DNA from: Verrucomicrobiota bacterium | Lineage (GTDB): Bacteria; Verrucomicrobiota; Verrucomicrobiia; Limisphaerales; J093 | Assembly (NCBI GenBank): GCA_027493615.1 | Contig: JAOSKK010000039.1 | Span: 455,429-519,428, forward strand | Length of the DNA: 64,000 bases | Direction: 5' to 3' | Shown here: positions 10,635 through 18,765 of the stretch, one piece after another | Position numbering within the stretch: the first letter of the stretch is position 1 | Layout: every line of letters begins with the position of its first letter | Translations under genes and position numbers: made by a program | The notes under the pieces: model-generated | The model's input: only the letters and a program-made list of their open reading frames with translations | Told to the model about the DNA's origin: nothing | Database searches by the model: none

Positions 10635-11526
10635 ATGGCCTTCCTCTATCCCTTCTCCCAGAAGACCGCCGAACGTCTGCGCGCCATGCCCGGCCCCGGC
10701 GGCACGCATCGGTGGCTCGCCCAGGTCGCCAGCGGGCTGCGCCATCTGCTGAGCGCCGACAAGTGCTTCGCCTTCCTGCGCCGGTGCTGCGATGACTTCG
10801 TGGTCCATCGCCCCGTCCCTGACGCCGAGATCGAAGGGGCGGTCGAGTTCGCCTATGCGGGTCGCCCGGCGGCGCAGATCAATTTCGGTCGGCATCCGGT
10901 CGATTGGCCTGAGCCCAACCCGGCGCTCATCGCCAAGGTCCTCGCCGATGTGGCGCCCGCCTTCGATGTCGAACGGGACAGCGGCCTGGCTGCGAGCGAT
11001 GTCCTGCCGCGCCTTTTTCCGCCCCGGTGAGTTGGTCTGTTCGGGTCGCAACACCGAACGGGCGATGGTCCGGCCCCTCGAGGAAACCCTCGCCGACGCG
11101 GACTGGCTCCAGTTCATCGTGGTCAACCCGATGCGGGAACGGACCGCGCTGAACTACCGCGGCAAGCCTTCGCCCCGCTGCCAGAACAACACCGGCCTGC
11201 GCCGGCATCTGGTCGCCGAGTTCGACGACCCGAACCTGCCCAAGGCGCAACAGGCCCGGCTGATCACCCAGTTGGCGACGTTCGTGCCGCTGGTCCTGGT
11301 GGTCGATTCCGGCGGCAAGAGCCTGCATGGCTGGTTCCGCGTGGACCGCTACAACGCGCGGGACCAGGTGCGGTTCTTCTGCGTCGCCTGCCTCCTGGGT
11401 GCCGACGCCACCCGCTGGGACATCTGCGGCTGGCTGCGCATGCCGGGCGGCCTGCGTGTGGTCGAGGGCGTTCCCGCCGTGCGCCAGCGCGTGCTGTACT
11501 TCAAGCCGGAGGCTGCCCATGTCTGA
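10635..11526 (+). CDS. Primase-like protein (AEP/RepB-primase type, frameshift)
   Basis: About 297 residues. The segment LVLVVDSGGKSLHGWF is the conserved core of archaeo-eukaryotic-type primases found in plasmids and phages (SGG-x-SLH-x-W), followed by WDICGWLRMPGG, another typical segment. The N-terminal 120 residues are not recognised. The frame changes in the T run 11014-11018, where removing one T gives RLFRPGELVCSGRN. The next gene, a RecA-fold helicase, overlaps its end by 8 bases, as expected for a primase-helicase pair. Confidence 0.6.
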
Positions 11527-12757
11527 AGCCTCGCCGCTGAACCATCTGCTGAACGGCTTCCTGGACACGCCCGACGCGGAGAACGTCGAGAAGGAAGCGG
11601 TCAAGATCGAGGCACTGCCCGTGGTGCGGGGCCTCGACGACCTCCGAACACCCCCGGCGACGAATGACCCCAGCGAACTGATCATGCACCGATTCCTCTA
11701 CCGCGGCGGCGTCTGCCTCCTGCTTGGTCCGACGGGGGTGGGCAAGTCCTCCCTGCTGATGCAACTGGCCATCCACTTCGCCCTGGGCAAGCCCCTCTTC
11801 GGGATCACACCCGGAACGGCCTACCGCGAGCGCGGGATGCGCATCCTGCTCATCCAGGCCGAGAATGATGAAGGGGACCTGGCCGAGATGCGCGACGGCG
11901 TCCTGGCCGGCTGCGAACTGACCGCCGCCGAGAAGGCGCAGGCGTCGAGCCGGATCATGGTCTGTACGGTCAACGACCGGAGCAGCGACAAGTTCGCGCT
12001 CACGCTCGACGCGCTCCTGACCGAACACGGCCCCTTCGACCTCGTGCTAGTTGACCCCGCCTTCGCCTACCTGGGCGGGGACAGCAACAGCCAGAAGGAC
12101 GTGAGCCGGTTCATGCGCGAACTGCTGAACCCGCTCCTGCACCGGCACCAGGTCGGGCTGATCCTGGCCCACCACACCAACAAGCCGCTCCGGGGCAAGG
12201 AAAAAGACAACTGGGAAGCCGGGGACTACGCCTACCTGGGGGCGGGCTCCGCGGAGTGGATCAATCCGGCGCGGGCGGCGCTCGCGCTCCGGTCGATCGG
12301 TTCGGACAACGTCTTCGAACTCCGGGCGCCGAAGCGGGGGAAGCGTCTCCGGTGGGAGGATGAGAACAAGCAGCCGACCACGACCCAGTTCATCGCCCAT
12401 CACCGGGACGTGGGTGTGATCTGCTGGCGGAAGGCCGAGCCGGCGGAGGTCGAGGAACTGATGGCAGAAGGCAAGGGCGGGCGTCCTCGGAGGATCAACC
12501 CCGCCGAGGTTCTTCACTGCATCGCCGCCGATGAAGGGCGAAGCCAGGCCGCCTACAAGGATAGGGCAAGCGCCGTCCTCGGATGCGCCCCCAGCACCAT
12601 CCAGGATTTGATCGGCCTGGCCATCAGGAAGGGATGGGTTCGCTTCACCCAGGAGGGCAACCGGAAGCGTTACGCGCTCACCGAAAAGGGGCGGGCCTAC
12701 GCCTCAGAACACCCTTCCAGCCACAACTGGCGTGAAGAATCACCGGAAACCACCTGA
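11519..12757 (+). CDS. RepA/RecA-fold replicative helicase-like AAA ATPase
   Basis: 413 codons from ATG 11519. Walker A LLLGPTGVGKSS lies near residue 72, Walker B LVLVDPAFAYLGGD near residue 180, and GLILAHHTNKP is the conserved motif of RepA-type SF4 helicases (AAA_25). The C-terminal 90 residues contain a winged-helix segment (GCAPSTIQDLIGLAIRKGW). Together with the upstream primase-like gene and polymerase it completes the prophage 1 replisome. The gene is followed at once by short repeats and a strong hairpin, which may be its terminator or the phage origin. Confidence 0.8.
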   Translation: MSEASPLNHLLNGFLDTPDAENVEKEAVKIEALPVVRGLDDLRTPPATNDPSELIMHRFLYRGGVCLLLGPTGVGKSSLLMQLAIHFALGKPLFGITPGTAYRERGMRILLIQAENDEGDLAEMRDGVLAGCELTAAEKAQASSRIMVCTVNDRSSDKFALTLDALLTEHGPFDLVLVDPAFAYLGGDSNSQKDVSRFMRELLNPLLHRHQVGLILAHHTNKPLRGKEKDNWEAGDYAYLGAGSAEWINPARAALALRSIGSDNVFELRAPKRGKRLRWEDENKQPTTTQFIAHHRDVGVICWRKAEPAEVEELMAEGKGGRPRRINPAEVLHCIAADEGRSQAAYKDRASAVLGCAPSTIQDLIGLAIRKGWVRFTQEGNRKRYALTEKGRAYASEHPSSHNWREESPETT

Positions 12758-12773
12758 AACCGGTTTCCGGTCA
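12742..12773. repeat. Inverted repeat with ACCGGAAAC motif at helicase gene end
   Basis: ACCGGAAAC at 12742-12750 is matched by GTTTCCGGT at 12765-12773, overlapping the last codons and stop of the helicase gene. The same motif returns at the base of the hairpin at 12846. Spaced copies beside a GC hairpin resemble recognition sites for a replication or regulatory protein. Confidence 0.55.
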
Positions 12774-12845
12774 TAGGCAACTCATTACGCCAAAGTCATT
12801 TACAACTCACGTGAAACGCCACAGCCAACAACCAGTTTCCAATCG

Positions 12846-12888
12846 ACCGGAAACCCCGCCCCCTATAAGGGGGGCGGGGGTTTCTGGT
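12846..12888. promoter_or_regulatory. Long GC hairpin downstream of helicase (terminator or origin)
   Basis: The left arm 12846-12863 pairs with 12870-12888 over 18 base pairs with one bulged G and one G-T pair; the loop is TATAAG. The base of the stem carries the ACCGGAAAC motif also seen at 12742. A hairpin of the same design, with a CCCCTAAAGGGG-like tip but a different flanking motif, stands at the equivalent place in prophage 2 (57884-57955). There is no strong T tract after it, so a pure intrinsic terminator is less likely. Confidence 0.6.
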
Positions 12889-12898
12889 CATTCCGAGA

Positions 12899-13289
12899 AT
12901 GAAGGGCCTGTCACCTACCCAGAGGACGCTTCGAGCGTTGCGCGAACAGGGCCGGGTTTGCGCCATCGTCGAGAAGTGGAATCCCTACGGCGGCCCCCCA
13001 CGGCATCCGGCAGGACCTCTTCGGGATCATCGACATCCTCGCCCTCGACCCCGAGCGCGGCGTCATCGGCGTCCAGTCCACCGGCCAGGACTTCGCCGGC
13101 CACCTCCGCAAGCTCACCGAAGAGCGCGCCCAGGAATGCCTCGACTGGCTCAAGACCCCAGGCACCGCGCTCGAACTCTGGGCTTGGCGCAAGGTCAAGG
13201 CCCAGCGCGGGGGCAAGCTCCTGATCTGGCAGCCCCGCATTCAAGTCCTGACGCGGACGGACTTCCAACCCAAGGAGGCAACCACGTGA
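12899..13289 (+). CDS. PD-(D/E)XK-like phage nuclease family protein (frameshift)
   Basis: About 130 residues after removing one C from the run 12994-12999; the restored protein is nearly the same as the intact one at 58344. It contains VEKWNPYGGP, RQDLFGIIDILAL and GVIGVQSTGQDF, a pattern found in small phage proteins related to Holliday-junction-resolvase-like PD-(D/E)XK nucleases, in which the usual E-x-K is replaced by Q-S/T-T. It opens the DNA-modification and packaging operon. The stop TGA (13287-13289) overlaps the next GTG start. Confidence 0.6.
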
Positions 13290-13882
13290 AGGAAGAGTTC
13301 GACGATGAGTTCATGGCGGACAACCGCGACCCGCTCGACGCCCCCGATCAGGGCTTCGACTGGCAGGCGCTCTACCAGCGGCTGAATGAGGACGCGGCCA
13401 GCGGGGACAATGACCAGCGGCTGTCCCAGACCGTCATCGGGTTGCTCCAGATGCTCCTGCCGTTGTCCAGCCGCCGCATCCAGCCCGAATCTCTCGGCTT
13501 GCGCCTGATCGCGTTGGCCTGGGTCCTGAGTCCCGCCTACTTCGAGGGCAACCCATCCATTCGCAGGCTCGCCCGCCGCTGCGGCGTGCGGATCGCCGCG
13601 CTGGCCAACTACACCGGCTACTACAGCCGCCTGCTGCGGTGGCGCAACCGGGGCCAGCGTCATGCCTGGAACTGGCTGCGCCACGGCACGCCTGTCCGGC
13701 GCGGCGCGAAGGCCAAATCCAAGTTGAAGCGTAACGTTCCCGCTTCGGGTGAACGGCAGCAGGCCGACCCGAACCGGGGCAAGACGGCAGGTGCCTCGCG
13801 GCGCGAGAGCACGCCGCAGCAGCCCGGTGGCGGTGTCGCCCCTGCCGCGCCGTCGAAACAGATGAGAACCGGTCGAGAATGA
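13286..13882 (+). CDS. Conserved phage protein of unknown function
   Basis: 198 residues from GTG 13286. The core (LGLRLIALAWVLSPAYFEG, LARRCGVRIAALANYTG) is strongly similar to the 146-residue protein at 58739 in prophage 2, which stops just where the GTAACGTTCCC repeat begins. Here the same repeat (13724-13741) lies inside the frame and the protein runs on 47 residues, so the natural end is probably near residue 147 and the tail is a read-through product. The segment LARRCGV ... ALANYTG looks like a helix-turn-helix, suggesting DNA binding. Function not known. Confidence 0.6.
   Translation: MKEEFDDEFMADNRDPLDAPDQGFDWQALYQRLNEDAASGDNDQRLSQTVIGLLQMLLPLSSRRIQPESLGLRLIALAWVLSPAYFEGNPSIRRLARRCGVRIAALANYTGYYSRLLRWRNRGQRHAWNWLRHGTPVRRGAKAKSKLKRNVPASGERQQADPNRGKTAGASRRESTPQQPGGGVAPAAPSKQMRTGRE
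13724..13742 (+). repeat. GTAACGTTCC element, copy 1
   Basis: TTGAAGCGTAACGTTCCCG at 13724-13742, one of six near-identical copies in the window. The AACGTT core is palindromic. It lies in the tail of the 13286 gene and upstream of the ParB-like gene; GAGAACCG and GAGAATG repeats follow at 13864-13880. Confidence 0.8.
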
Positions 13883-13999
13883 TCGAGACAGCCCAACGAC
13901 GACCGCTGACTGCCACGCCGGCACCGACCGGGGTGCGGGGAAGGAATCTTTGCCTACCCCCGGTGGGGTGGAGGTGTGGCGCCAGCGCCGACAACGCAC

Positions 14000-14578
14000 A
14001 TGAACGGACGAAAATCGAAAAAACGCGCAGCAGTTCCGCCAGAGCCTCCCAGCGGCCCGGCGGTGAACTGCGCCTTTGACGAACTGGTCCCGCTCGAAAA
14101 GCTGGTCCCGAACCCTCGAAACCCGAACCAACACCCGCAGGCACAGGTTGCATTGCTGGCCAAGGTGATCGCCCATCAGGGGTGGCGCTCGCCCATCGTG
14201 GTGTCGAAGCGGTCGGGCTTCATTGTGTCGGGCCACGGGCGCTATGAGGCGGCGAAGGTGCTGGGGCTGTCGAAGGTGCCCGTGGACTTCCAGGACTTCG
14301 CGACCGACGCCGATGAATGGGCGCACCTGGTCGCCGACAACCGACTGGCGGAACTGGCCGAAGCGGACGCTGGGGCGCTGAAGGAAGTCCTGGGTGAGTT
14401 GAAGGCGGCGGACTTCGACCTCGACCTGGCCGGGTTCGACGCGAACGCCCTGGCGGGTCTGCTGGCCGATCCGCCTGAACCGACGCCACCGGAAGACTTC
14501 ACCGCCGTCGATGAGAACCTGCCGACGGAGTTCCAGTGCCCAAAATGCTCGTACCGCTGGTCCGGGAAGCCTTCGTGA
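14000..14578 (+). CDS. ParB/Srx-domain protein with C-terminal zinc ribbon
   Basis: 192 residues from ATG 14000. Residues 25-110 form a ParB N-terminal (Srx-fold) domain: LEKLVPNPRNPNQHP, SGHGRYEAAKVLGL and HLVADNRLAELAE are all standard. The last 15 residues (CPKCSYRWSG) look like half of a zinc ribbon. Such ParB-N proteins are often attached to or next to phage DNA methylases, where the domain may act in DNA recognition or nucleotide hydrolysis. The prophage 2 copy (59419) is about 90 percent alike. It sits two genes before the C5-methyltransferase. Confidence 0.8.
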   Translation: MNGRKSKKRAAVPPEPPSGPAVNCAFDELVPLEKLVPNPRNPNQHPQAQVALLAKVIAHQGWRSPIVVSKRSGFIVSGHGRYEAAKVLGLSKVPVDFQDFATDADEWAHLVADNRLAELAEADAGALKEVLGELKAADFDLDLAGFDANALAGLLADPPEPTPPEDFTAVDENLPTEFQCPKCSYRWSGKPS

Positions 14579-14827
14579 GCGCGCCGACCGCCAACACCGG
14601 ACTGTTCGCCTTGCGTCATGCCATCGACGGCATCGATGACGCGCTGGCCGGACTGCTGGCCTGCCGGGTGTGCCTGTCGCACCAGGCGCAGGCGTTGAAG
14701 GCGCGGGCCGGACTGCCCGCCCTCGACCGGGCACGCGAGGTCGGAAATCCAACACCGCTACGAACAGCGCTGGTGCGGCGCATCCGCCGTCGCCCGCGCC
14801 ATCCTGAACCTGTGCCGTGAAGACTGA
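14575..14827 (+). CDS. Small conserved phage protein with CRVC motif (frameshift)
   Basis: About 83 residues from GTG 14575, overlapping the ParB-like stop. Residues LRHAIDGIDDALAGLLACRVC and LSHQAQALK are conserved in the prophage 2 copy (about 59994-60229). The frame slips at the AAA at 14746-14748; the restored end is RWCGASAVARAILNLCRED, matching the other copy exactly in its last residues, and the stop overlaps the methyltransferase GTG start at 14817. Four cysteines suggest metal binding. No known family; conserved linkage suggests a role with the modification genes. Confidence 0.55.
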
Positions 14828-16171
14828 GAAACCTCCCTACCGCGTACCCAGCATGGCGGAGATCGCCGCCGTCCCCGACAACGGCCTGCGCGTGGTGTCC
14901 ACGTTCAGCGGGTGTGGCGGGTCATGCCTCGGGTTCAAGATGGCGGGCTACCGGGTCCGCTGGGCGAGCGAGTTCATCCCGGCGGCGGCGGAGGTGTATC
15001 GGGCCAACCATACCGGCACGATCCTCGACACGCGGGACATCCGGCGCATCCAACCTGCCGAAATCCTCGCGGCGACCGGGTTGAAGGCGGGCGAAGTCGA
15101 TGTGCTGGAAGGGTCGCCGCCCTGCGCCAGCTTCAGCACCGCCGGCAAACGCGAAAAGCACTGGGGCAAGGCGAAGAAGTACTCCGACACTGTTCAGCGC
15201 GTGGATGACCTGTTCTTCGAGTACGTCCGGTTGCTCGACGGGCTGAAGCCTCGCGTGTTCGTGGCGGAGAACGTCAGCGGACTGGTGAAGGGTGTGGCCA
15301 AGGGGTACTTCCTCGAAATCCTCGCCAAGCTCAAAGCCTGCGGCTACCGGGTCGGCGTGAAAGTCCTCGACGCGCAATGGCTGGGCGTCCCGCAGGCCCG
15401 GCAGCGAACCATCTTCATTGGCGTGCGCGAGGAACTGGGGCGTGAGCCGGTGTTCCCGAAACCATTGCCCTACCGCTATAGCCTGCGCGAGGCTTTGCCG
15501 TGGATCGTGCGCGGGAAGTATGGGCCGGCCTGGAAGTCGGCGGACGCACCCAGCCCGACCGTGAGCGCGGGGATGTCCTACAACCCGGCCACGAGTCACC
15601 AGGGCCTCGAACTGGTCGAGGCGAAGGTGATCCAGGGGCCGCAGGGAAACGGCTGGGCGGAGGGAAAGGACCTGACGGATGGCCCGGCGCCCGCGGTGCT
15701 GGCCACGCAGACGCAGTCCATGCTGATCGAGGCGCGGTTGAAGGGCGGGACCGGGGCGGCGTTCGACGAGAAGGGGCGGGAGTACGACCTCGACCAACCC
15801 TGCCCGACGATCCTGGGGACCAAGCCCAACCAGTTCGAGGTGGACATGACCGGCTACGCCGTGGGCCGGGAGTGGGACAAGTTGAAGCCCGGCCAGGCGT
15901 CGGACAAATACTTCAACCTGGTGCGGCCACATCCCGATCAGCCATGCCCGACGATCTGCGCGGCGCACGGGCATCCGGGGGTGGCGAGCGTCACGCACCC
16001 GACCGAGAAGCGCAAGCTGACCATCGCCGAGTTGAAGCGCATCTGCGCGTTCCCGGATGACTTCATTCTTACCGGCACCTACTCGCAGCAATGGGAACGG
16101 CTTGGGCGCGCCGTGCCCCCGTCATGATGGCGGCAATCGCCCGCACTCTTCGCGATGAAATCCTCACTTGA
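14817..16171 (+). CDS. C5-cytosine DNA methyltransferase with motif X Asn-to-Arg change, predicted carboxymethyltransferase
   Basis: About 451 residues from GTG 14817. C5-methyltransferase motifs in order: I (STFSGCGGSCLG), IV (EGSPPCASFSTAG, with the catalytic Cys), VI (FVAENVSG), VIII (ARQRTIFIGV), IX (RKLTIAELKRICAFPDDF) and X (WERLGRAVPP). In motif X the nearly invariant Asn of GNAVPP is Arg here (codon 16107-16109, residue 431). In M.MpeI a basic residue at this Asn allows use of carboxy-SAM. The C run 16116-16120 lacks one C; with it restored the protein ends RTLRDEIL-T at TGA 16169-16171 and overlaps the CmoA-like start at 16155 by 17 bases. Both the Arg and the overlap are kept in prophage 2. 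Confidence 0.9.
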
Positions 16172-16823
16172 AATTCCCCGGCACTGGACGTTCCGCAGCC
16201 GTGCGGTGGCGAAGCACTTCGACCGCCACGTGAAGGAACAACTCCCGTGGTATGACCTCGCCACCAACGCGGTAGCCCACTTTGGTCGGCACTACATCCC
16301 ACGCAACGGCGTCGTGTACGACATCGGGGCCTCGACGGGGAACATCGGCATGGCCTTGAAGGAAACGCTCATCCAGCGGCAGGCGCGGTTCTTCGCCATC
16401 GAGGAAAGCCGCGAGATGGCCGACCGCTATGAAGGTCCGCCGCAACTGGTCGTGGCCGATGCGGTGTCCTACGACTACAAGCCCTTCGACTTCGCCGTGT
16501 GTTTCCTGGTGCTGATGTTCCTGCCGGTGGACACGCGGGCGTCCTTCCTGCGGCGATTGCAGGGCCTGACGAAGGCCGGCGGGGCGCTGCTGATCGTGGA
16601 CAAGGTCCAGATGCCGCCGGGTTACGTCGGGACGGCGTTCAGTCGGCTCACCCTGCAACAGAAGCTCGCGGCCGGAGCCAAGCCCGATGACATCCTGCGC
16701 AAGGAACTCTCCCTGGCCGGCTACCAGCGTCCGCTGGACCCGGAGATGTTCCCGAAGGCGGCGCGGACCTTCTTTCAGGTCGGCGAGTTCATCGGTTGGA
16801 TCCTCGCAGCCCCGGAGCGGTAA
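16155..16823 (+). CDS. CmoA-like carboxy-S-adenosylmethionine synthase
   Basis: 222 residues. The whole length follows E. coli CmoA: N-terminal RAVAKHFDRHVKEQLPWY (compare VAEVFPDMIQRSVPGY), SAM-binding VYDIGASTGNIG (compare VYDLGCSLGAAT), AIEESREMADRY, FLPVDTRASFLRRLQGL, KAGGALLIVDK, and a C-terminal RTFFQVGEFIGWILAAPE (compare ELWFQCFNFGSLVALKAE). CmoA converts SAM and prephenate to carboxy-SAM, normally for tRNA wobble-uridine modification by CmoB. No CmoB is here. Instead the gene overlaps a C5-methyltransferase by 17 bases, implying that the product feeds DNA modification. It could alternatively be a divergent SAM methyltransferase; I cannot confirm the carboxylate-binding Arg without alignment. 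Confidence 0.75.
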   Translation: MKSSLEIPRHWTFRSRAVAKHFDRHVKEQLPWYDLATNAVAHFGRHYIPRNGVVYDIGASTGNIGMALKETLIQRQARFFAIEESREMADRYEGPPQLVVADAVSYDYKPFDFAVCFLVLMFLPVDTRASFLRRLQGLTKAGGALLIVDKVQMPPGYVGTAFSRLTLQQKLAAGAKPDDILRKELSLAGYQRPLDPEMFPKAARTFFQVGEFIGWILAAPER

Positions 16824-16825
16824 TC

Positions 16826-17467
16826 ATGGCCGACACCGGCACCATCGCCATTGCCCAACTGGCCCGGCTGTCGGGCCTGACCGACCGCCGGCTGCGCGAG
16901 TTGGCGGTCGAGGGCTGGTTCCCCAAGGCGGTCGAGGGCCATTACGAGCTTGTCCCGACGATCCAGGGCCTGCTCCGCTACTATCGCGAGCGCGAGCAGT
17001 CGCGGGTCATGCAGGATGCCTACGACAGCATCGGGGCCTGCGCCGCCGCCACCGGCATTCCCGTCTCGACCATCAAGCACGCCAAGCGCAACGGGTGCTC
17101 CGCGTTTCGCGGCAGCCGGGTGTACCTGGCCGCTCTGTTGCGGTGGCTGTTCGCGTCGCCCGACCGGACGCTGGTCAACTACGACCAGGAACGCGCTCAG
17201 CACGTCGTGTTGCAGAATGCCAAGCTGAAGGTCGAACTGCGGCAGTTGAAGCGCGAACTGATCCCCGTCGAGGAAGTCACGCACCTGGGGGCGGAACTTG
17301 GGGCGGCCATCCGCAAGGTGGTGACGCGAGTTCACCGCACGGCCCCGTCGCTGGAAGGCCAGTCGGTTGCCGTGATCGAAGCCCGGTTGAAGGAGGAAGA
17401 GGACGACATCCTGAAGCAGTTGCACACACTGGATGAGCGGCTGAACGCCTGGCAGCAGGCGGATTGA
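16826..17467 (+). CDS. Terminase small subunit-like DNA-packaging protein
   Basis: 213 residues from ATG 16826. Residues 1-50 form a winged helix (IAQLARLSGLTDRRLRELAV) with EGHYELVPTIQGLLRYYRE, the signature of Nu1/gp1-type terminase small subunits. A second HTH-like part (ACAAATGIPVSTIKHAKRNG) and a long coiled coil (residues 120-210) follow. It should recognise the packaging site and hand DNA to the large terminase at 18766. It starts 2 bases after the CmoA-like gene, so modification and packaging genes are one operon. A damaged copy is at 62211. Confidence 0.75.
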   Translation: MADTGTIAIAQLARLSGLTDRRLRELAVEGWFPKAVEGHYELVPTIQGLLRYYREREQSRVMQDAYDSIGACAAATGIPVSTIKHAKRNGCSAFRGSRVYLAALLRWLFASPDRTLVNYDQERAQHVVLQNAKLKVELRQLKRELIPVEEVTHLGAELGAAIRKVVTRVHRTAPSLEGQSVAVIEARLKEEEDDILKQLHTLDERLNAWQQAD

Positions 17468-17511
17468 TCGTCACTGGACCTTCCGTCGGCGCGCAACCTA
17501 TACGCTCGCCG

Positions 17512-17946
17512 ATGAAACTCGAATCACTGCCGGAGACGGTCCAGGCGATCATCGCGCAAGCGGGCGGCCTGGGATTAAGAGGGGCATTCACCTACATCGG
17601 CGCGAGCGCGTTCAGCTACCGGTGCGCCGAAGCTCTCGGCGAATACCGGTCCAGCCGGCCTTCGCGATTGGTGTCGGAGGGCGGGCAGGGCTTCGTGGAC
17701 TACGAGGTTGGCCTGCAGTGCCGGGTCAACGGGAAGCGCGGGCGGGCTTGGACGCTGATCGTGGCCTATGAGCCGACGGACGTTTACACCGTCTGGCTGG
17801 TCGAGGGTCACCGGGAGCGTAAGCCGTCCGAGATGGTGCTGGCCTGCCAGCGGGACGTGTATTGCGACACGCTGCAAGGCGTGATTGAAGCGACCTACGA
17901 CGAGGCGATCCGCACCCACAACCAAGGCTTCATCCCGCTCTCATGA
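17512..17946 (+). CDS. Conserved phage protein of unknown function
   Basis: 144 residues. ATG 17512 is preferred to the upstream ATC/GTG-type starts because the product begins MKLESLPETVQ and this codon is matched in the prophage 2 copy. Residues 65-130 (VDYEVGLQCRVNGKR, WTLIVAYEPTDVYTVWLVEG) form beta strands of a compact domain. No family recognised. It overlaps the next ATG. Found only between the small and large terminase genes in both prophages. Confidence 0.6.
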   Translation: MKLESLPETVQAIIAQAGGLGLRGAFTYIGASAFSYRCAEALGEYRSSRPSRLVSEGGQGFVDYEVGLQCRVNGKRGRAWTLIVAYEPTDVYTVWLVEGHRERKPSEMVLACQRDVYCDTLQGVIEATYDEAIRTHNQGFIPLS

Positions 17947-18236
17947 ACGCCTTCACCGTCACCAAGCACGGCCACAGTCGGTTCTGGGCAGTCCGCGATG
18001 TGGCGGGCCAACTGGTCTGCCTCTGCGTCTATAAGCGCGGCGCAGTTGAGGTCGCCCGACGACTCCAGACGGCCGCGCCCGCCTCCCTCGAATTGCATGA
18101 GTCCGCGTCGCCCTGGGCTGGCGAAGGCGGTCCCAAGATTTCCATGGATTCCCTTGGACAGCCCACGTCGCTCCACCGTAGCGAGGCTCACGATCGGAGC
18201 GGAATAACAACAAAACCAAATCGGAGAACAGTATGA
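17943..18236 (+). CDS. Small conserved phage protein of unknown function
   Basis: 97 residues, ATG overlapping the stop of the previous gene and ending in an ATGA overlap with the next. MNAFTVTKHGHSRFWAVRD at the N-terminus is a short beta-rich unit that also begins the prophage 2 copy at 63335. No family or motif recognised. Confidence 0.5.
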   Translation: MNAFTVTKHGHSRFWAVRDVAGQLVCLCVYKRGAVEVARRLQTAAPASLELHESASPWAGEGGPKISMDSLGQPTSLHRSEAHDRSGITTKPNRRTV

Positions 18237-18589
18237 AGACTACCAAAGACGCAGCGAAGGAACAGGCGGCGAAGACCCAAACCTCGACCCCGGCCCCCGT
18301 GCCGAACGGCAAGGGGAAAGCGCCCAAGGCCAAGAAGGAGTCGGCGGCGAAGGTCGAGAAGGATGAGGAACCGGCGGACCGGCTCCCCACCACCGTCGCC
18401 GAGTTGAAGGAGAGCAAGAGCGGCTTGGTGACGTTCCTGCATCTGTCCGGGAAGGAGAAGGAGGACATCGCCAAGGAGTTGGCGGCGACCTTCAAGCTCG
18501 CCGACGCCCAGGCGGTGAAGATCGTCCGGCGGATCACTGGTCGGGCGCGTTTCTTCCGCCGGGCCTTCGAACTGATGGCGGCGAAGTAG
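18233..18589 (+). CDS. Small basic phage protein with disordered N-terminus
   Basis: 118 residues. The first 65 residues are a Lys/Ala/Pro-rich disordered segment; the last 50 (SGLVTFLHLSGKEKEDIAKE, FKLADAQAVKIVRRITGR) are helical and almost identical in the prophage 2 copy at 63625. Good ribosome site GGAGAAC at 18222-18228. Possibly nucleic-acid binding because of the basic tail; function unknown. Confidence 0.55.
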   Translation: MKTTKDAAKEQAAKTQTSTPAPVPNGKGKAPKAKKESAAKVEKDEEPADRLPTTVAELKESKSGLVTFLHLSGKEKEDIAKELAATFKLADAQAVKIVRRITGRARFFRRAFELMAAK

Positions 18590-18654
18590 GCGGCGACCTC
18601 GCCCGCGACACGGCCCCTGGGCAACCAGCGGGCCGTTTTTGCGCCGTCGGATGG

Positions 18655-18765
18655 TCACGAGAACCGCCGCGAGAAGCGGCGAGAACCGGGGTCGAGGCGG
18701 TTTTCGGCCGGGGTCCAGGGGTAGGCTACTGCCCGCGCCTTGAAGCGTAACGTTCCGCCTTTGAC
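18655..18765. other. Intergenic region with GAGAACCG repeats
   Basis: Between the packaging operon and the large terminase. It holds CGAGAACCG, CGAGAAGCGG and CGAGAACCGG in tandem (18659-18698) followed by the GTAACGTTCC element. A like arrangement stands at 59230-59330 in prophage 2. Confidence 0.55.
18740..18758 (+). repeat. GTAACGTTCC element, copy 2
   Basis: TTGAAGCGTAACGTTCCGC at 18740-18758, immediately upstream of the large terminase start at 18766. One C shorter than the other copies after the core. Confidence 0.8.

Noticed and set aside
13241..14755. A 504-codon open frame on the minus strand
   Set aside because: Covers the ParB-like and neighbouring genes that have conserved counterparts in prophage 2; no recognisable protein.
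16107..16109. The motif X Arg as a sequencing error
   Set aside because: The second prophage encodes Arg at the same place with different synonymous codons around it, and the surrounding frame is intact in the first copy.
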